DNA from: JAYYZW01 sp965217605
Lineage (GTDB): Bacteria > Pseudomonadota > Gammaproteobacteria > Ga0077536
Direction of reading: 5' to 3'
DNA: 64,000 nt
Assembly (NCBI GenBank): GCA_965217605.1
Contig: CBDCJB010000012.1
Coordinates: forward strand, 186,001 to 250,000
Part shown: piece after piece, positions 50,540 to 59,697 of the stretch
How positions within the stretch are numbered: the stretch's first letter is position 1
How the letters are laid out: the number at the start of each line of letters is the position of its first letter
Notes under the pieces: model-generated
What the model was told of the DNA's origin: nothing
Database searches by the model: none
What the model saw: only the letters and a program-made list of their open reading frames with translations
Made by a program: the position numbers and the translations under genes

Positions 50540-53500
50540 ATGAGCAGTTTTGTTCAGCGATCGATCGATTTCCTGTGGGCAGCGTTCGCCGCCACGCTGA
50601 TTGCCGCCGCGGCACTGGTCACGATCGTTCGCATGCTGCTTCCGGAAATCGGCTCCCAACGCGCCGCAATCCAAGAGTGGATCGCAGAAACCGTAGGACG
50701 CCCGGCGGTGGTCGGCGAAATCAAGGCGAGCTGGAGTGGCTGGTCACCGCGAATCAGCGTAGACAAAATCGCATTCTTCGACCCATCCAAATCCGCGGAA
50801 CTCGTTCGCTTCGATCGAGCCGTGATCAACATTGCGCCGCTCGGGTCGATCGTTGCGCGAACGCTGAAACCCAAAAGTCTGATCTTGAGCGGGGTGGAAT
50901 TGACGCTCATTCGACACGAAGACGGCCGCATTACTGTAGCGGGCATGCCACCGCCGAAATCGCCGATCATCGTGTGGTTGATCAAGCAGAATAATTTTGC
51001 CGTTACCGAAGCCGACCTTAACGTTATTGATGAAAGCGACGGCTCAGAAATCGCGCTCAAGGACGTGACGCTTGCGATCAACAGTCGAGGCGAGCAAAAG
51101 CGGCTGACCGGATTTGTCGATTTGCCGGAATCGATCGGTCGCCGGTTAACGATCGAGTATTCAGCGACCGGAGATCCCTTGGGATCGGAATGGGATGGTA
51201 CGGTTAATTTCCGACTCGACGGATTCAACACCGAATACCTGAACGAGCATCTGACCTGGCAAGGTTCGCCTCCGCCCAAGGCGCCCACCGATTTGGTCGC
51301 ATGGACGGAATGGAAGCGCGCCAAACTGCACAAAGCGTCCTTTGAACTACATGTTGACGTGCCGCACGATGCTTCCGCCGGCGCTGCGGACGATCACGCC
51401 TTGCGCGCGCGCGGAATCGTGCATCGTCGTCCTCGGGGTTGGCGAATCGATGTAGGCGAGATCGAACTGCCGGCCGTCGCGAAGGCAAATCAAGGCGCTC
51501 ACTTCAGCGCCGCCTGGCACACGCAAGGGGGCGAACTTCGCTCGGCGGTGATCAGTGGATCGGCATTGCCGGTGGATCCCATTGCGACGCTTGTAACCAG
51601 GCTGATGCCACTCGACCCGTCCGTTCGCAAATCGATCACCCAAGCGCGGCCGCGTGGCACGCTGCGGGATCTCGAGGCGGCGTGGACGCGCGACGCCGAG
51701 GGTAAGACGCAACAATTTCTCACCAGCCGTCTCGAACAGATCTCCGCTGATGCCAGCACCGAGTTTCCGGGGCTTTCCGGGCTCGACGCGCGCGTGGTTT
51801 GGGGCACGCGCGGTGGCTTGCTGTCGTTCGATCGAGCGGACTTCGAAGTTGACTACGAAGCCCGTTTTCCGCAAACGCTTGAAATCACGAAGCTGAGCGG
51901 CTGGTTGTCATGGGCTACAGCCGTTGACGGTGGGATTACAGCGCACGCACATAATCTCGATGGAGTGATCTCGGGCGCCGATCTTGTCGTGAACGGCAGT
52001 CTCGTGACCCACGCCGAATCATCGCCCTCAGTGAAACTGATCGTCGACGTTCGTGAAGCGGACGCGACCCGCTTGCACCACATGTTGCCATCAGGGTTAA
52101 TGCCGCAGCGTGGAGAAACATGGTCACGCGAATTATTTCAAGCCGGCCGCATCACATCCGGGCGCGCGGTGATCAGGGGGCCGGTTGAGGGTTTTCCCTT
52201 TGATAACGCCGAGGGGGTGTTCAAGGCCGACTTCGGAATAGCCGACGCCCGCATGCAATATTCACGGCGATGGCCCATCGCTACGGATTTAGACGGCCGG
52301 CTGTCATATCGCGGACGGCGGGTGGAGCTGCTCGTAGACCGTGGGTTCGTGACCGAAGCGAATATCGCGGGCGCCGAGATCGTACTGCCCAACCTGTTCA
52401 CCAAGAAACGATTCGTGCGTATCAGTGGTACGGCCCGTGGGCCGGCTAAAAGCGCGACCGATATCGTCATGGCCAGCCCCCTCAAAGCAGGTAAGGCGGC
52501 TCGTCTCCAGGGCATCGACATCAATGGTGACATCGAAGTCGCGCTGGATTTGAATTTGGCGCTGTTTCGCGGCGGTCCCAAGGAAGTGCTCGGCTTGACG
52601 CGATTCCGTGGGAATCGAATTGAAGGGCGCCAGCTAAACGTGGTTGTCGAAAATGTCGTGGGTGACGTGAGCTTCACGCGCGGCGACTGGTATGGCGAGG
52701 GAATGACCGGCGAATTCGACGGCATGCCGGTCGGCCTCGTGATGGCTGGAGGCCTTGACGATCCCAATTACGACAGTGAATTCCGACTGACGGGCACAAC
52801 GGACGCAGCCGGACTCATCAAATACCTTCGCAGGTACACGCCCTCGATCCATGCATGGCTCGAGACCAAGGATCGGCTCGGCTCGATCACGGGTACCTTA
52901 CCCTGGAAATCCGTCCTTACGATACCAACAAAGGGGGTCGACGAGGCGGCACTACCGCGCCGGCTCGCAATCGAATCGAGCCTGCACGGTCTGAACGTCG
53001 ATCTCCCATGGCCATTTGACAAACTCGCCGACGAACGCAAGCAGTTGCGGATCGAAATGGCGATCAAAGATCGCATTGCGCTGGCAGCTCGCATCGACTA
53101 TGGCGACACAATGGACGTCGAGATCACGTCCACCAAGACTGAAACAGGACGTGCGGCGGTCAATCGTATCGAAGTGCTGTTCGGATCGATCGCGCCGCAG
53201 TTCAAGGGCACACCCGGCATAAACGTACGGGGCTACATTCCAATGTTGTCGCTCAATGAGTGGGCAGGCTATATGCAAGGCCCTGACAGCCCCGAAGGTA
53301 CGCCCTTTACGACCCTGCCAACGAGCTTCGATATCCAAGTCAAAGAACTTCGAATGTTGAGGCGTCAGCTCGAAGATATTCGCTTAGCCGGGACCAAAGC
53401 CGAAGATCACTGGACGGTTGACGTTTCGAGCATTGACGCCACCGGTCAGGTGTTGATACCGCGTGATCTCGACAACAACGCCTTGCAACTGGACCTCGAA

Positions 53501-54379
53501 CACCTGCGGCTGGTGAGCTCACCGCAAGAAAAGGAAGACGAGCCTCTGGAACTCGACCCGACGCGTATCCCGGCGCTCGAGTTTAAATGCGCCACTTTTC
53601 AGTTCGGGGATACGGATTTCGGCCGGGCCGAGATCAGGACCACGCGCCTCGACGACGGCCTGAGGCTCGAACGCTTAAACTTCACCAATCCCGATTTCAA
53701 TGTCAGTGCCAGCGGAAACTGGCTCATTGACGGTCAGCTGCAAACCAGCCAATTGAATATTGACGCCAGCAGCCGCGCGTTGGCGCCCCTGCTCGATCGG
53801 TTCGGCTACAAGGTTGCCAATATCGAAGGCGGTGAGACCGATATCCAAATCGACGCCACTTGGAGCGGGACGCCGGCCGATTTCACGCTCGATCGTTTGA
53901 CAGGTACGTTCGAGTTACATGTGATCGACGGGCGCTTTCTGGATATCGAGCCTGGTAGTGGACGCTTATTCGGGTTGCTGAGCCTGCAAACGCTACCGCG
54001 TAGGCTATCGCTCGATTTCACCGATATATTTCGCAAGGGATTCGCCTTCGACCGGATCGACGGTGTATTCGAACTCGAACTCGGAAACGCCTATACCAAC
54101 AGTCTGGCAATGGACGGGCCGGCAGCGCGCATCGATGTATCTGGGCGCACCGGTCTCGCAAATAAGGACTACGACCAACATGTTGTCGTGACACCCGCGC
54201 TGTCGAGCAGTCTTCCGCTGGCTGCCGCTTTGTTCGGGCCGATCGGTGCGGGCGCCGGTGCGGTGTATTACATCGGCGGTAAGATGTTCAAATCCATTCC
54301 CGAGCAAGTCGATAAGTTTCTGACGCGGGAGTACTCGATCAAAGGATCGTGGGAAAATCCGGTCGTAGAGAAAATCTAA
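50540..54379 (+). CDS. yhdP: YhdP-family (TIGR02099) AsmA-like envelope protein
   Basis: A 1279-residue inner-membrane-anchored, periplasm-spanning bridge protein of the AsmA family that carries phospholipids to the outer membrane (known for E. coli YhdP). An N-terminal helix (FLWAAFAATLIAAAALVTIV) is followed by a long beta-groove and a C-terminal conserved part with GETDIQIDATWSGTPADF, GRLFGLLSLQTLPRRLSLDF, FDRIDGVFELELGNAYT and GPIGAGAGAVYYIGGKMF. The partner order rng-yhdP is kept despite the MITE between. mnmA starts 11 bases downstream. Confidence 0.94.
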   Translation: MSSFVQRSIDFLWAAFAATLIAAAALVTIVRMLLPEIGSQRAAIQEWIAETVGRPAVVGEIKASWSGWSPRISVDKIAFFDPSKSAELVRFDRAVINIAPLGSIVARTLKPKSLILSGVELTLIRHEDGRITVAGMPPPKSPIIVWLIKQNNFAVTEADLNVIDESDGSEIALKDVTLAINSRGEQKRLTGFVDLPESIGRRLTIEYSATGDPLGSEWDGTVNFRLDGFNTEYLNEHLTWQGSPPPKAPTDLVAWTEWKRAKLHKASFELHVDVPHDASAGAADDHALRARGIVHRRPRGWRIDVGEIELPAVAKANQGAHFSAAWHTQGGELRSAVISGSALPVDPIATLVTRLMPLDPSVRKSITQARPRGTLRDLEAAWTRDAEGKTQQFLTSRLEQISADASTEFPGLSGLDARVVWGTRGGLLSFDRADFEVDYEARFPQTLEITKLSGWLSWATAVDGGITAHAHNLDGVISGADLVVNGSLVTHAESSPSVKLIVDVREADATRLHHMLPSGLMPQRGETWSRELFQAGRITSGRAVIRGPVEGFPFDNAEGVFKADFGIADARMQYSRRWPIATDLDGRLSYRGRRVELLVDRGFVTEANIAGAEIVLPNLFTKKRFVRISGTARGPAKSATDIVMASPLKAGKAARLQGIDINGDIEVALDLNLALFRGGPKEVLGLTRFRGNRIEGRQLNVVVENVVGDVSFTRGDWYGEGMTGEFDGMPVGLVMAGGLDDPNYDSEFRLTGTTDAAGLIKYLRRYTPSIHAWLETKDRLGSITGTLPWKSVLTIPTKGVDEAALPRRLAIESSLHGLNVDLPWPFDKLADERKQLRIEMAIKDRIALAARIDYGDTMDVEITSTKTETGRAAVNRIEVLFGSIAPQFKGTPGINVRGYIPMLSLNEWAGYMQGPDSPEGTPFTTLPTSFDIQVKELRMLRRQLEDIRLAGTKAEDHWTVDVSSIDATGQVLIPRDLDNNALQLDLEHLRLVSSPQEKEDEPLELDPTRIPALEFKCATFQFGDTDFGRAEIRTTRLDDGLRLERLNFTNPDFNVSASGNWLIDGQLQTSQLNIDASSRALAPLLDRFGYKVANIEGGETDIQIDATWSGTPADFTLDRLTGTFELHVIDGRFLDIEPGSGRLFGLLSLQTLPRRLSLDFTDIFRKGFAFDRIDGVFELELGNAYTNSLAMDGPAARIDVSGRTGLANKDYDQHVVVTPALSSSLPLAAALFGPIGAGAGAVYYIGGKMFKSIPEQVDKFLTREYSIKGSWENPVVEKI

Positions 54380-54390
54380 ACCGATCCCCT

Positions 54391-55527
54391 ATGCCTACCC
54401 TGGAAGCTCCTAGCTGGCTGCCCGATGAGATGGCCGGGCGCGCGACGGACCTACACGTGGTCGTCGCCATGTCGGGGGGCGTCGATTCATCGGTTGCCGC
54501 ACTGAGCGTCAAACGCGCGGGTTTGAAATGCTCGGCGCTGTTCATGAAGAATTGGAACGAACCGGACGACGATGGGCGTTGCAACTGGGAAGATGATGTC
54601 GGTGACGCCTTGGGCGTTTGTGAGCGGTTGGACATTCCGGTCAATACAGTTGACCTGGCGCAAGCCTATTGGGATTCTGTATTCGAAGATTTCCTCGAGC
54701 AATATCGACAAGGCCGCACCCCCAATCCAGACGTCTTGTGCAACCGCGAAATCAAGTTCAAGGCGTTTCTGGAGTGTGCGAAAGCCATCGGGGGAAATGT
54801 GATCGCGACCGGCCATTACGTGGCATCCGATGCGGTAAATGGCAGCCACCGCCTGCTGAAGGGTGCGGACGCGGCGAAGGATCAGAGCTATTTCCTGTAT
54901 ACGCTCGGCCAGGCGCAGTTAGCGGCGTCGATCTTTCCGTTGGGTACGGTGCAGAAAACCGATGTCCGCAAACTCGCGCGCGACGCGGGGTTAGGGACGC
55001 ATGAAAAAAAAGACAGCACCGGGATCTGCTTTATCGGCGAGCAACGCTTCCGTGAGTTCTTGAGCCGATTCGTGCCGTCGGTGCCAGGGCCGATCGTGAC
55101 CCTGGACGGCGCTGTCGTCGGTGAACATCACGGCGCCGTCTACTACACGCTGGGCCAGCGTCAGGGTCTCGGTGTTGGCGGCGTAAAAGGCGCCGACGAA
55201 ATGCCGTGGTTCGTGGCGGCCAAGCATCTCGAATCCAATGAGCTCGTGGCCGTACAAGGGCACGATCACCCGGCGCTGCTCAGCACCGAGCTTACGGCAA
55301 GCGAACTAAGCTGGGTCGCTGGCGGTGAACCCGAAACGCCGCTGCGATGTAAAGCCAAAACCCGTTACCGGCAACCCGATCAAGATTGCACGGTGCAAAG
55401 CGTTGCGAAGGGCGTAGCCAAGGTGCTATTCGTTCGTCCACAACGGGCAATTACCCCCGGCCAATCCGTGGTGTTTTATGACGGCATCACCTGTCTAGGT
55501 GGCGGCATTATCGACGTAGTAGCCTGA
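54391..55527 (+). CDS. mnmA: tRNA-specific 2-thiouridylase MnmA
   Basis: A 378-residue enzyme inserting sulfur at U34 of Glu, Gln and Lys tRNAs. The PP-loop AMSGGVDSSVAAL is at the N-terminus. Catalytic cysteines are in NPDVLCNREIKFK and KDSTGICFIGEQRF. The C-terminal domain includes VYYTLGQRQGLGVGG. ATG 54391 is chosen; the frame is open further up into yhdP, but the family starts here. It is probably co-transcribed with yhdP. Confidence 0.95.
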   Translation: MPTLEAPSWLPDEMAGRATDLHVVVAMSGGVDSSVAALSVKRAGLKCSALFMKNWNEPDDDGRCNWEDDVGDALGVCERLDIPVNTVDLAQAYWDSVFEDFLEQYRQGRTPNPDVLCNREIKFKAFLECAKAIGGNVIATGHYVASDAVNGSHRLLKGADAAKDQSYFLYTLGQAQLAASIFPLGTVQKTDVRKLARDAGLGTHEKKDSTGICFIGEQRFREFLSRFVPSVPGPIVTLDGAVVGEHHGAVYYTLGQRQGLGVGGVKGADEMPWFVAAKHLESNELVAVQGHDHPALLSTELTASELSWVAGGEPETPLRCKAKTRYRQPDQDCTVQSVAKGVAKVLFVRPQRAITPGQSVVFYDGITCLGGGIIDVVA

Positions 55528-55630
55528 ATCCTATCTCACGTCACCCGCGCAGCCGCGGTCGACTACACCTCGAGACATGAATTGCCGATAGAATTGCTAG
55601 GAACGATGCTGGGTCCCGACACGCTCGATC

Positions 55631-55660
55631 CGGGCTAGATCGAGAGCGTAGCGGAATCCA
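55631..55660. repeat. REP-like repeat 6 (degenerate)
   Basis: GAGCGTAGCGGAATCCAG and flanking bases match the family core; the left half is altered. It lies between mnmA and acnA. Confidence 0.6.
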
Positions 55661-55682
55661 GAGGCAATACTACGGAGTTGAG

Positions 55683-58337
55683 ATGAACAATTCATTCGAC
55701 GCACGCACGGAACTGGCAGTCGGCGGCAAGCGTTACGAGATCTATAGCGTCACGCGCCTAGCAAATGAATATCCCGTCCAGAAACTGCCTTTTGTTCAGA
55801 AAATTCTGCTCGAAAACATGCTCCGTCATGAAGACGGCGTCAACACCACCACCGACGATATAGCCGCGCTCGCAAATTGGGACTCAAAGGCGACGCCGAG
55901 CCAGGAGATCGCTTTTACACCCGCGCGGGTTTTGATGCAGGATTTCACAGGCGTGCCGGCAGTCGTCGATCTCGCTGCGATGCGCGATGCGATGAAATCG
56001 CTGGGTGGTGATCCGGCAAAGATCAATCCATTATCACCGGCGGAACTCGTCATCGACCATTCGGTGCAAGTCGACGTGTTCGGAACCGCAAACGCGGCCG
56101 AGGAAAACGCTCGCATCGAATTCGATCGCAATCGGGAACGTTATAGCTTCCTGCGTTGGGGCCAGGAGGCGTTCTCGAACTTCTCGGTCGTGCCACCGGA
56201 CACCGGCATCGTGCATCAAGTCAACCTCGAGTATCTCGCCCGAACGGTGTTCGCCGCCGAAAAAGACGGACGCATGCGTGCCTACCCCGATACGCTCGTT
56301 GGCACGGACTCTCACACTACGATGATCAACGGGCTCGGCGTACTCGGTTGGGGCGTCGGCGGTATCGAAGCCGAAGCGGCGATGCTCGGGCAACCGATCA
56401 CGATGCTGATCCCCCAGGTCGTGGGCTTCAAACTCACGGGTAACCTTCCGGAAGGCGCCACCGCGACCGACCTCGTTTTGCGCGTCGTCGAAATGTTGCG
56501 CGCCAAAGGTGTCGTTGGAAAATTCGTAGAATTCTTCGGACCAGGTCTTGATCATCTGCCACTCGCGGACCGTGCGACGCTCGCGAATATGGCGCCCGAA
56601 TATGGCGCGACTTGCGGTATCTTTCCGATCGACATTGAAACGGTGAATTATCTCGAGCTGTCCGGTCGCGCGCCTGATCAAATAGCCCTTGTCGAGACGT
56701 ATGCAAAGGCGACCGGCATGTGGCGCTACGCGCAAACGCCGGATGCCGATTATTCCGATACGCTCGAGTTGAACATGAGCTCGGTCGAACCCAGCCTCGC
56801 CGGCCCCAAGCGCCCGCAGGACCGCATTGCCCTGAGAGCCGCGAAAACGACCTTTGAGGAATTGCTCGACGATGCGACTCGCGATCGCGCAGCCGGCGGC
56901 AGCGCTGCCGCGGAAATCGCCGGAGACACAATGGACATCGTCGATGGCGCCGTCGTGATCGCGGCGATCACGTCGTGCACCAATACCTCCAACCCATCCG
57001 TCATGATCGGGGCGGGTCTGCTCGCAAAAAAGGCCAACGAACGTGGCCTTGCAGTGAAACCGTGGGTAAAAACCAGCCTTGCGCCGGGCTCACTGGTGGT
57101 ATCCGGCTATCTGGATAAATCCGGATTGACGCCGCATCTTCAAGCGCTCGGTTTTCATACCGTGGGCTACGGCTGTACGACCTGCATCGGTAACTCCGGA
57201 CCGATACCGGCACCCGTCAGCGCCGCGATCAAAACCGGGGATCTAATCGCGTGTTCCGTATTATCCGGAAACCGGAACTTCGAGGGTCGCGTTCACGCGG
57301 AAGTGAAGATGAATTTCCTCGCCTCACCGCCGCTGGTTGTCGCCTACGCGATTGCGGGCACGTTGGATATCGATCTGTTCAACGACGCGCTGGGCCAGGA
57401 TCAAGCGGGCAACGATGTGTTCCTCAAGGATATTTGGCCGAGCGCCGCTGAAATTCAGGAAACGGTCGCGAATGCCCTCGACTCGGAAATGTTCTCCAAC
57501 AGTTACGCGAACGTATTCAGTGGTGATGCGCAGTGGTCGGGCATCGAGGTGTCTGCATCTAACCAGTACGAATGGGACGATAGTTCTACCTACGTCAAGA
57601 ATCCTCCGTATTTTGACGACATGTCGGCTGCACCCGGCGCGATCGAACCCGTCGCGGGGGCGCGCGTCTTAGCCAAACTCGGCGACTCCATTACCACCGA
57701 CCACATATCGCCAGCGGGTGCCATCAAGCCTGACAGCCCGGCCGGAGAATACCTGATCGGTCATGGTGTCGAGCCCGTGGATTTCAATTCCTACGGCTCG
57801 CGACGCGGTAATCATGAGGTCATGATGCGCGGGACTTTTGCCAACATTCGATTGCGCAATCAACTCGCGCCGGATACCGAGGGCGGCTGGACGCGCCATC
57901 AGCCTTCTTCGGTTCAAATGTCGATCTACGACGCCGCGATGCGGTATCAAGCCGAAGGCGTGCCGCTGATCGTGCTCGCTGGCAAGGAATACGGCACGGG
58001 TTCGTCACGCGACTGGGCCGCGAAAGGCACGCGCCTGCTCGGCGTACGCGCGGTCATCGCGGAGAGTTTCGAGCGCATTCATCGCTCGAACCTCATCGGT
58101 ATGGGCGTCTTACCGTTGATTTTCCGCGATGGCCAGGGCGTCGAATCCCTGGGTTTGACGGGGAAAGAGACCTACACGATAGAGGGGCTGGCCGCGAGCG
58201 TCGGTGAAGTAACCGTGGTGGCCGATAGCGGTTCGGACACCCCCGTGCGGTTTCCCTGTACCGTGCGCGTGGACACGCCCAGGAGTGGGAGTACTACCAG
58301 AACGGCGGCATCCTACAATACGTGCTTCGGGAACTAG
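55683..58337 (+). CDS. acnA: Aconitate hydratase A, C-terminus frameshifted
   Basis: A [4Fe-4S] TCA-cycle enzyme, citrate to isocitrate. The 884-residue frame has cluster cysteines in ITSCTNTSNPS and GYGCTTCIGNSGP, with GKEYGTGSSRDWAAKGTRLL in the C-terminal domain. After RVDTP (base 58276) the frame turns to RSGSTTRTAASYNTCF. One base over, it reads QEWEYYQNGGILQYVLREL, the normal AcnA ending, so one C has probably been lost from a run of Cs. The same restored frame then runs into the IS630 element, which cuts off the last few residues. The stop used is TAG in the element's end. Confidence 0.93.
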   Translation: MNNSFDARTELAVGGKRYEIYSVTRLANEYPVQKLPFVQKILLENMLRHEDGVNTTTDDIAALANWDSKATPSQEIAFTPARVLMQDFTGVPAVVDLAAMRDAMKSLGGDPAKINPLSPAELVIDHSVQVDVFGTANAAEENARIEFDRNRERYSFLRWGQEAFSNFSVVPPDTGIVHQVNLEYLARTVFAAEKDGRMRAYPDTLVGTDSHTTMINGLGVLGWGVGGIEAEAAMLGQPITMLIPQVVGFKLTGNLPEGATATDLVLRVVEMLRAKGVVGKFVEFFGPGLDHLPLADRATLANMAPEYGATCGIFPIDIETVNYLELSGRAPDQIALVETYAKATGMWRYAQTPDADYSDTLELNMSSVEPSLAGPKRPQDRIALRAAKTTFEELLDDATRDRAAGGSAAAEIAGDTMDIVDGAVVIAAITSCTNTSNPSVMIGAGLLAKKANERGLAVKPWVKTSLAPGSLVVSGYLDKSGLTPHLQALGFHTVGYGCTTCIGNSGPIPAPVSAAIKTGDLIACSVLSGNRNFEGRVHAEVKMNFLASPPLVVAYAIAGTLDIDLFNDALGQDQAGNDVFLKDIWPSAAEIQETVANALDSEMFSNSYANVFSGDAQWSGIEVSASNQYEWDDSSTYVKNPPYFDDMSAAPGAIEPVAGARVLAKLGDSITTDHISPAGAIKPDSPAGEYLIGHGVEPVDFNSYGSRRGNHEVMMRGTFANIRLRNQLAPDTEGGWTRHQPSSVQMSIYDAAMRYQAEGVPLIVLAGKEYGTGSSRDWAAKGTRLLGVRAVIAESFERIHRSNLIGMGVLPLIFRDGQGVESLGLTGKETYTIEGLAASVGEVTVVADSGSDTPVRFPCTVRVDTPRSGSTTRTAASYNTCFGN

Positions 58338-59425
58338 TGTGCTGTCCCGCAAAGAAGTTTCGAAAGTCGGGCGAGTTTTTTCAAGATTGAGTCGGCGGTT
58401 GCGGTCCAGGCGAAAGGTATAGGGTTGGCGTTGTGCTGAGCAATATATCGCTCGATACGAGCAACGAGATCCTTCACATTCCGGAACGACCCGCGCTTGA
58501 TAGCGCGCTGGCTGATGAGACCAAACCAACGTTCGACCTGGTTGAGCCATGACGCGTAGGTTGGCGTGAAGTGGACGTGAAATCGAGGGCGTCGAGCGAA
58601 CCAGGCACGGACTTTGGGATGCTTATGCGTGCCATAGTTGTCCATCACCAGATGAACATCCAGCGCGGCGGGAACACTTTTCTCGAGATGATTCAGGAAG
58701 GACAGCAATTCCTGGTGACGATGCCGCGCTTTGCACTGCCCGATGACCGTGCCGTTGGCGATATCGAGCGCCGCGAACAACGTGGTCGTGCCATGTCGAA
58801 AGTAATTATGGGTGACACCCTCGACATAACCGAGCCCCATCGGCAGAACCGGCTGACTGCGTTCCAATGCCTGGATCTGGCTTTTTTCGTCAACGCACAA
58901 TACCAGGGCATTATCGGGTGGATTCAAGTACAAACCGACAATATCGCGCACCTTGTCGACGAAGAAGGGAGCGGTCGAGAGTTTGAACGTGCGGCTGCGA
59001 TAGGGCTGGATCCCAAACAGCGTGAAATACCGATGAACGGTACTCTTCGAGGGCGCGGTCTCCCGTGCAAACGAACGCGTGCTCCAATGGGTCGCGTTCT
59101 CCGGTCGCTCGCTCAGCACCTTTTGCATCAAGCGTGCAACCTCATCGTCATCATATGTGCGCCGACGATGGCCCGGCGGCAGATCATACAATCCGACAAT
59201 CCCGTTGGCGATATACCGGCGACACCCATTTGTGACCGTCGGATTGGATACATCGAGCTTTCTGGCAATCGCGCTGTTAGACAGCCCATCGGCTGCCATC
59301 ATGACGATCTTTGCGCGCCGTGCCAGCGCATGCGGCAGACTGCGCGACCTCGCGTAACTGTTGAGGACCTCGTGTTCCTCCTCGCTCAGTTTAACCGTAA
59401 AGGATCTGGGTCGACCGGTAACCAT
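58334..59425 (-). CDS. IS630-family transposase
   Basis: A 363-residue DDE transposase starting at MVTGRPRSFTVKLSEEEHEV (ATG 59425), with an N-terminal helix-turn-helix domain (GLSNSAIARKLDVSNPTVTN). Catalytic residues are Asp in LVLCVDEKSQIQALERSQP, Asp in VHLVMDNYGTHKHPKV, and Glu in ASWLNQVERWFGLIS. The frame is intact, and its TAG stop lies in the left inverted repeat. The element may be active. Confidence 0.94.
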   Translation of the reverse strand: MVTGRPRSFTVKLSEEEHEVLNSYARSRSLPHALARRAKIVMMAADGLSNSAIARKLDVSNPTVTNGCRRYIANGIVGLYDLPPGHRRRTYDDDEVARLMQKVLSERPENATHWSTRSFARETAPSKSTVHRYFTLFGIQPYRSRTFKLSTAPFFVDKVRDIVGLYLNPPDNALVLCVDEKSQIQALERSQPVLPMGLGYVEGVTHNYFRHGTTTLFAALDIANGTVIGQCKARHRHQELLSFLNHLEKSVPAALDVHLVMDNYGTHKHPKVRAWFARRPRFHVHFTPTYASWLNQVERWFGLISQRAIKRGSFRNVKDLVARIERYIAQHNANPIPFAWTATADSILKKLARLSKLLCGTAH

Positions 59426-59502
59426 CGGCTGGCTCCTGCATGACACAATAGCCGATCTGATCATCACGACTTATGAAAGTTCATCGTGGGACAGCACACT
59501 AG
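58334..59502 (-). mobile_element. IS630-family insertion sequence
   Basis: About 1.17 kb bounded by inverted repeats CTAGTGTGCTGTCCCGC at 58334-58350 and the near complement ending GGGACAGCACACTAG at 59502, with TA at both ends as expected for IS630/Tc1 target duplication. The terminal repeats resemble those of the MITEs in this window, so this element may be their driver. Confidence 0.9.
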
Positions 59503-59546
59503 CAGGTCTTTGAAAAACGATTTGCCTATCGTTTTTCAAAGACCTG
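59503..59546. repeat. Perfect 19-bp inverted repeat beside IS630
   Basis: CAGGTCTTTGAAAAACGAT at 59503-59521 and its exact complement at 59528-59546, with loop TTGCCT, directly at the outer edge of the IS630 element. It could be the old acnA terminator or one end of another small element. No T tract follows. Confidence 0.75.
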
Positions 59547-59659
59547 TTGGCCGGTTAATATCACCTGCGGTTGATGAAAAAACTTTAGAAAAGCTTTAAA
59601 AATATCTAAATTTCACTAAATTTGCGCCGCTAAGCTTCTCCGAGGATCCATTTGAAACC

Positions 59660-59677
59660 CGAGTCCGTGCGGACTCG
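59660..59677. promoter_or_regulatory. Hairpin CGAGTCCG-CGGACTCG before nhaB
   Basis: An 8-bp perfect stem 21 to 38 bases before the nhaB ATG at 59698, in an otherwise AT-rich leader. It may affect translation or be an operator. Confidence 0.35.
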
Positions 59678-59697
59678 ATCATGCGGAACGGCAAGCT

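Noticed and set aside
50370..50674. Small frames on the minus strand overlapping MITE 1
   Set aside because: They are produced by the MITE sequence; similar frames arise at MITE 2 and end in the inverted repeats.
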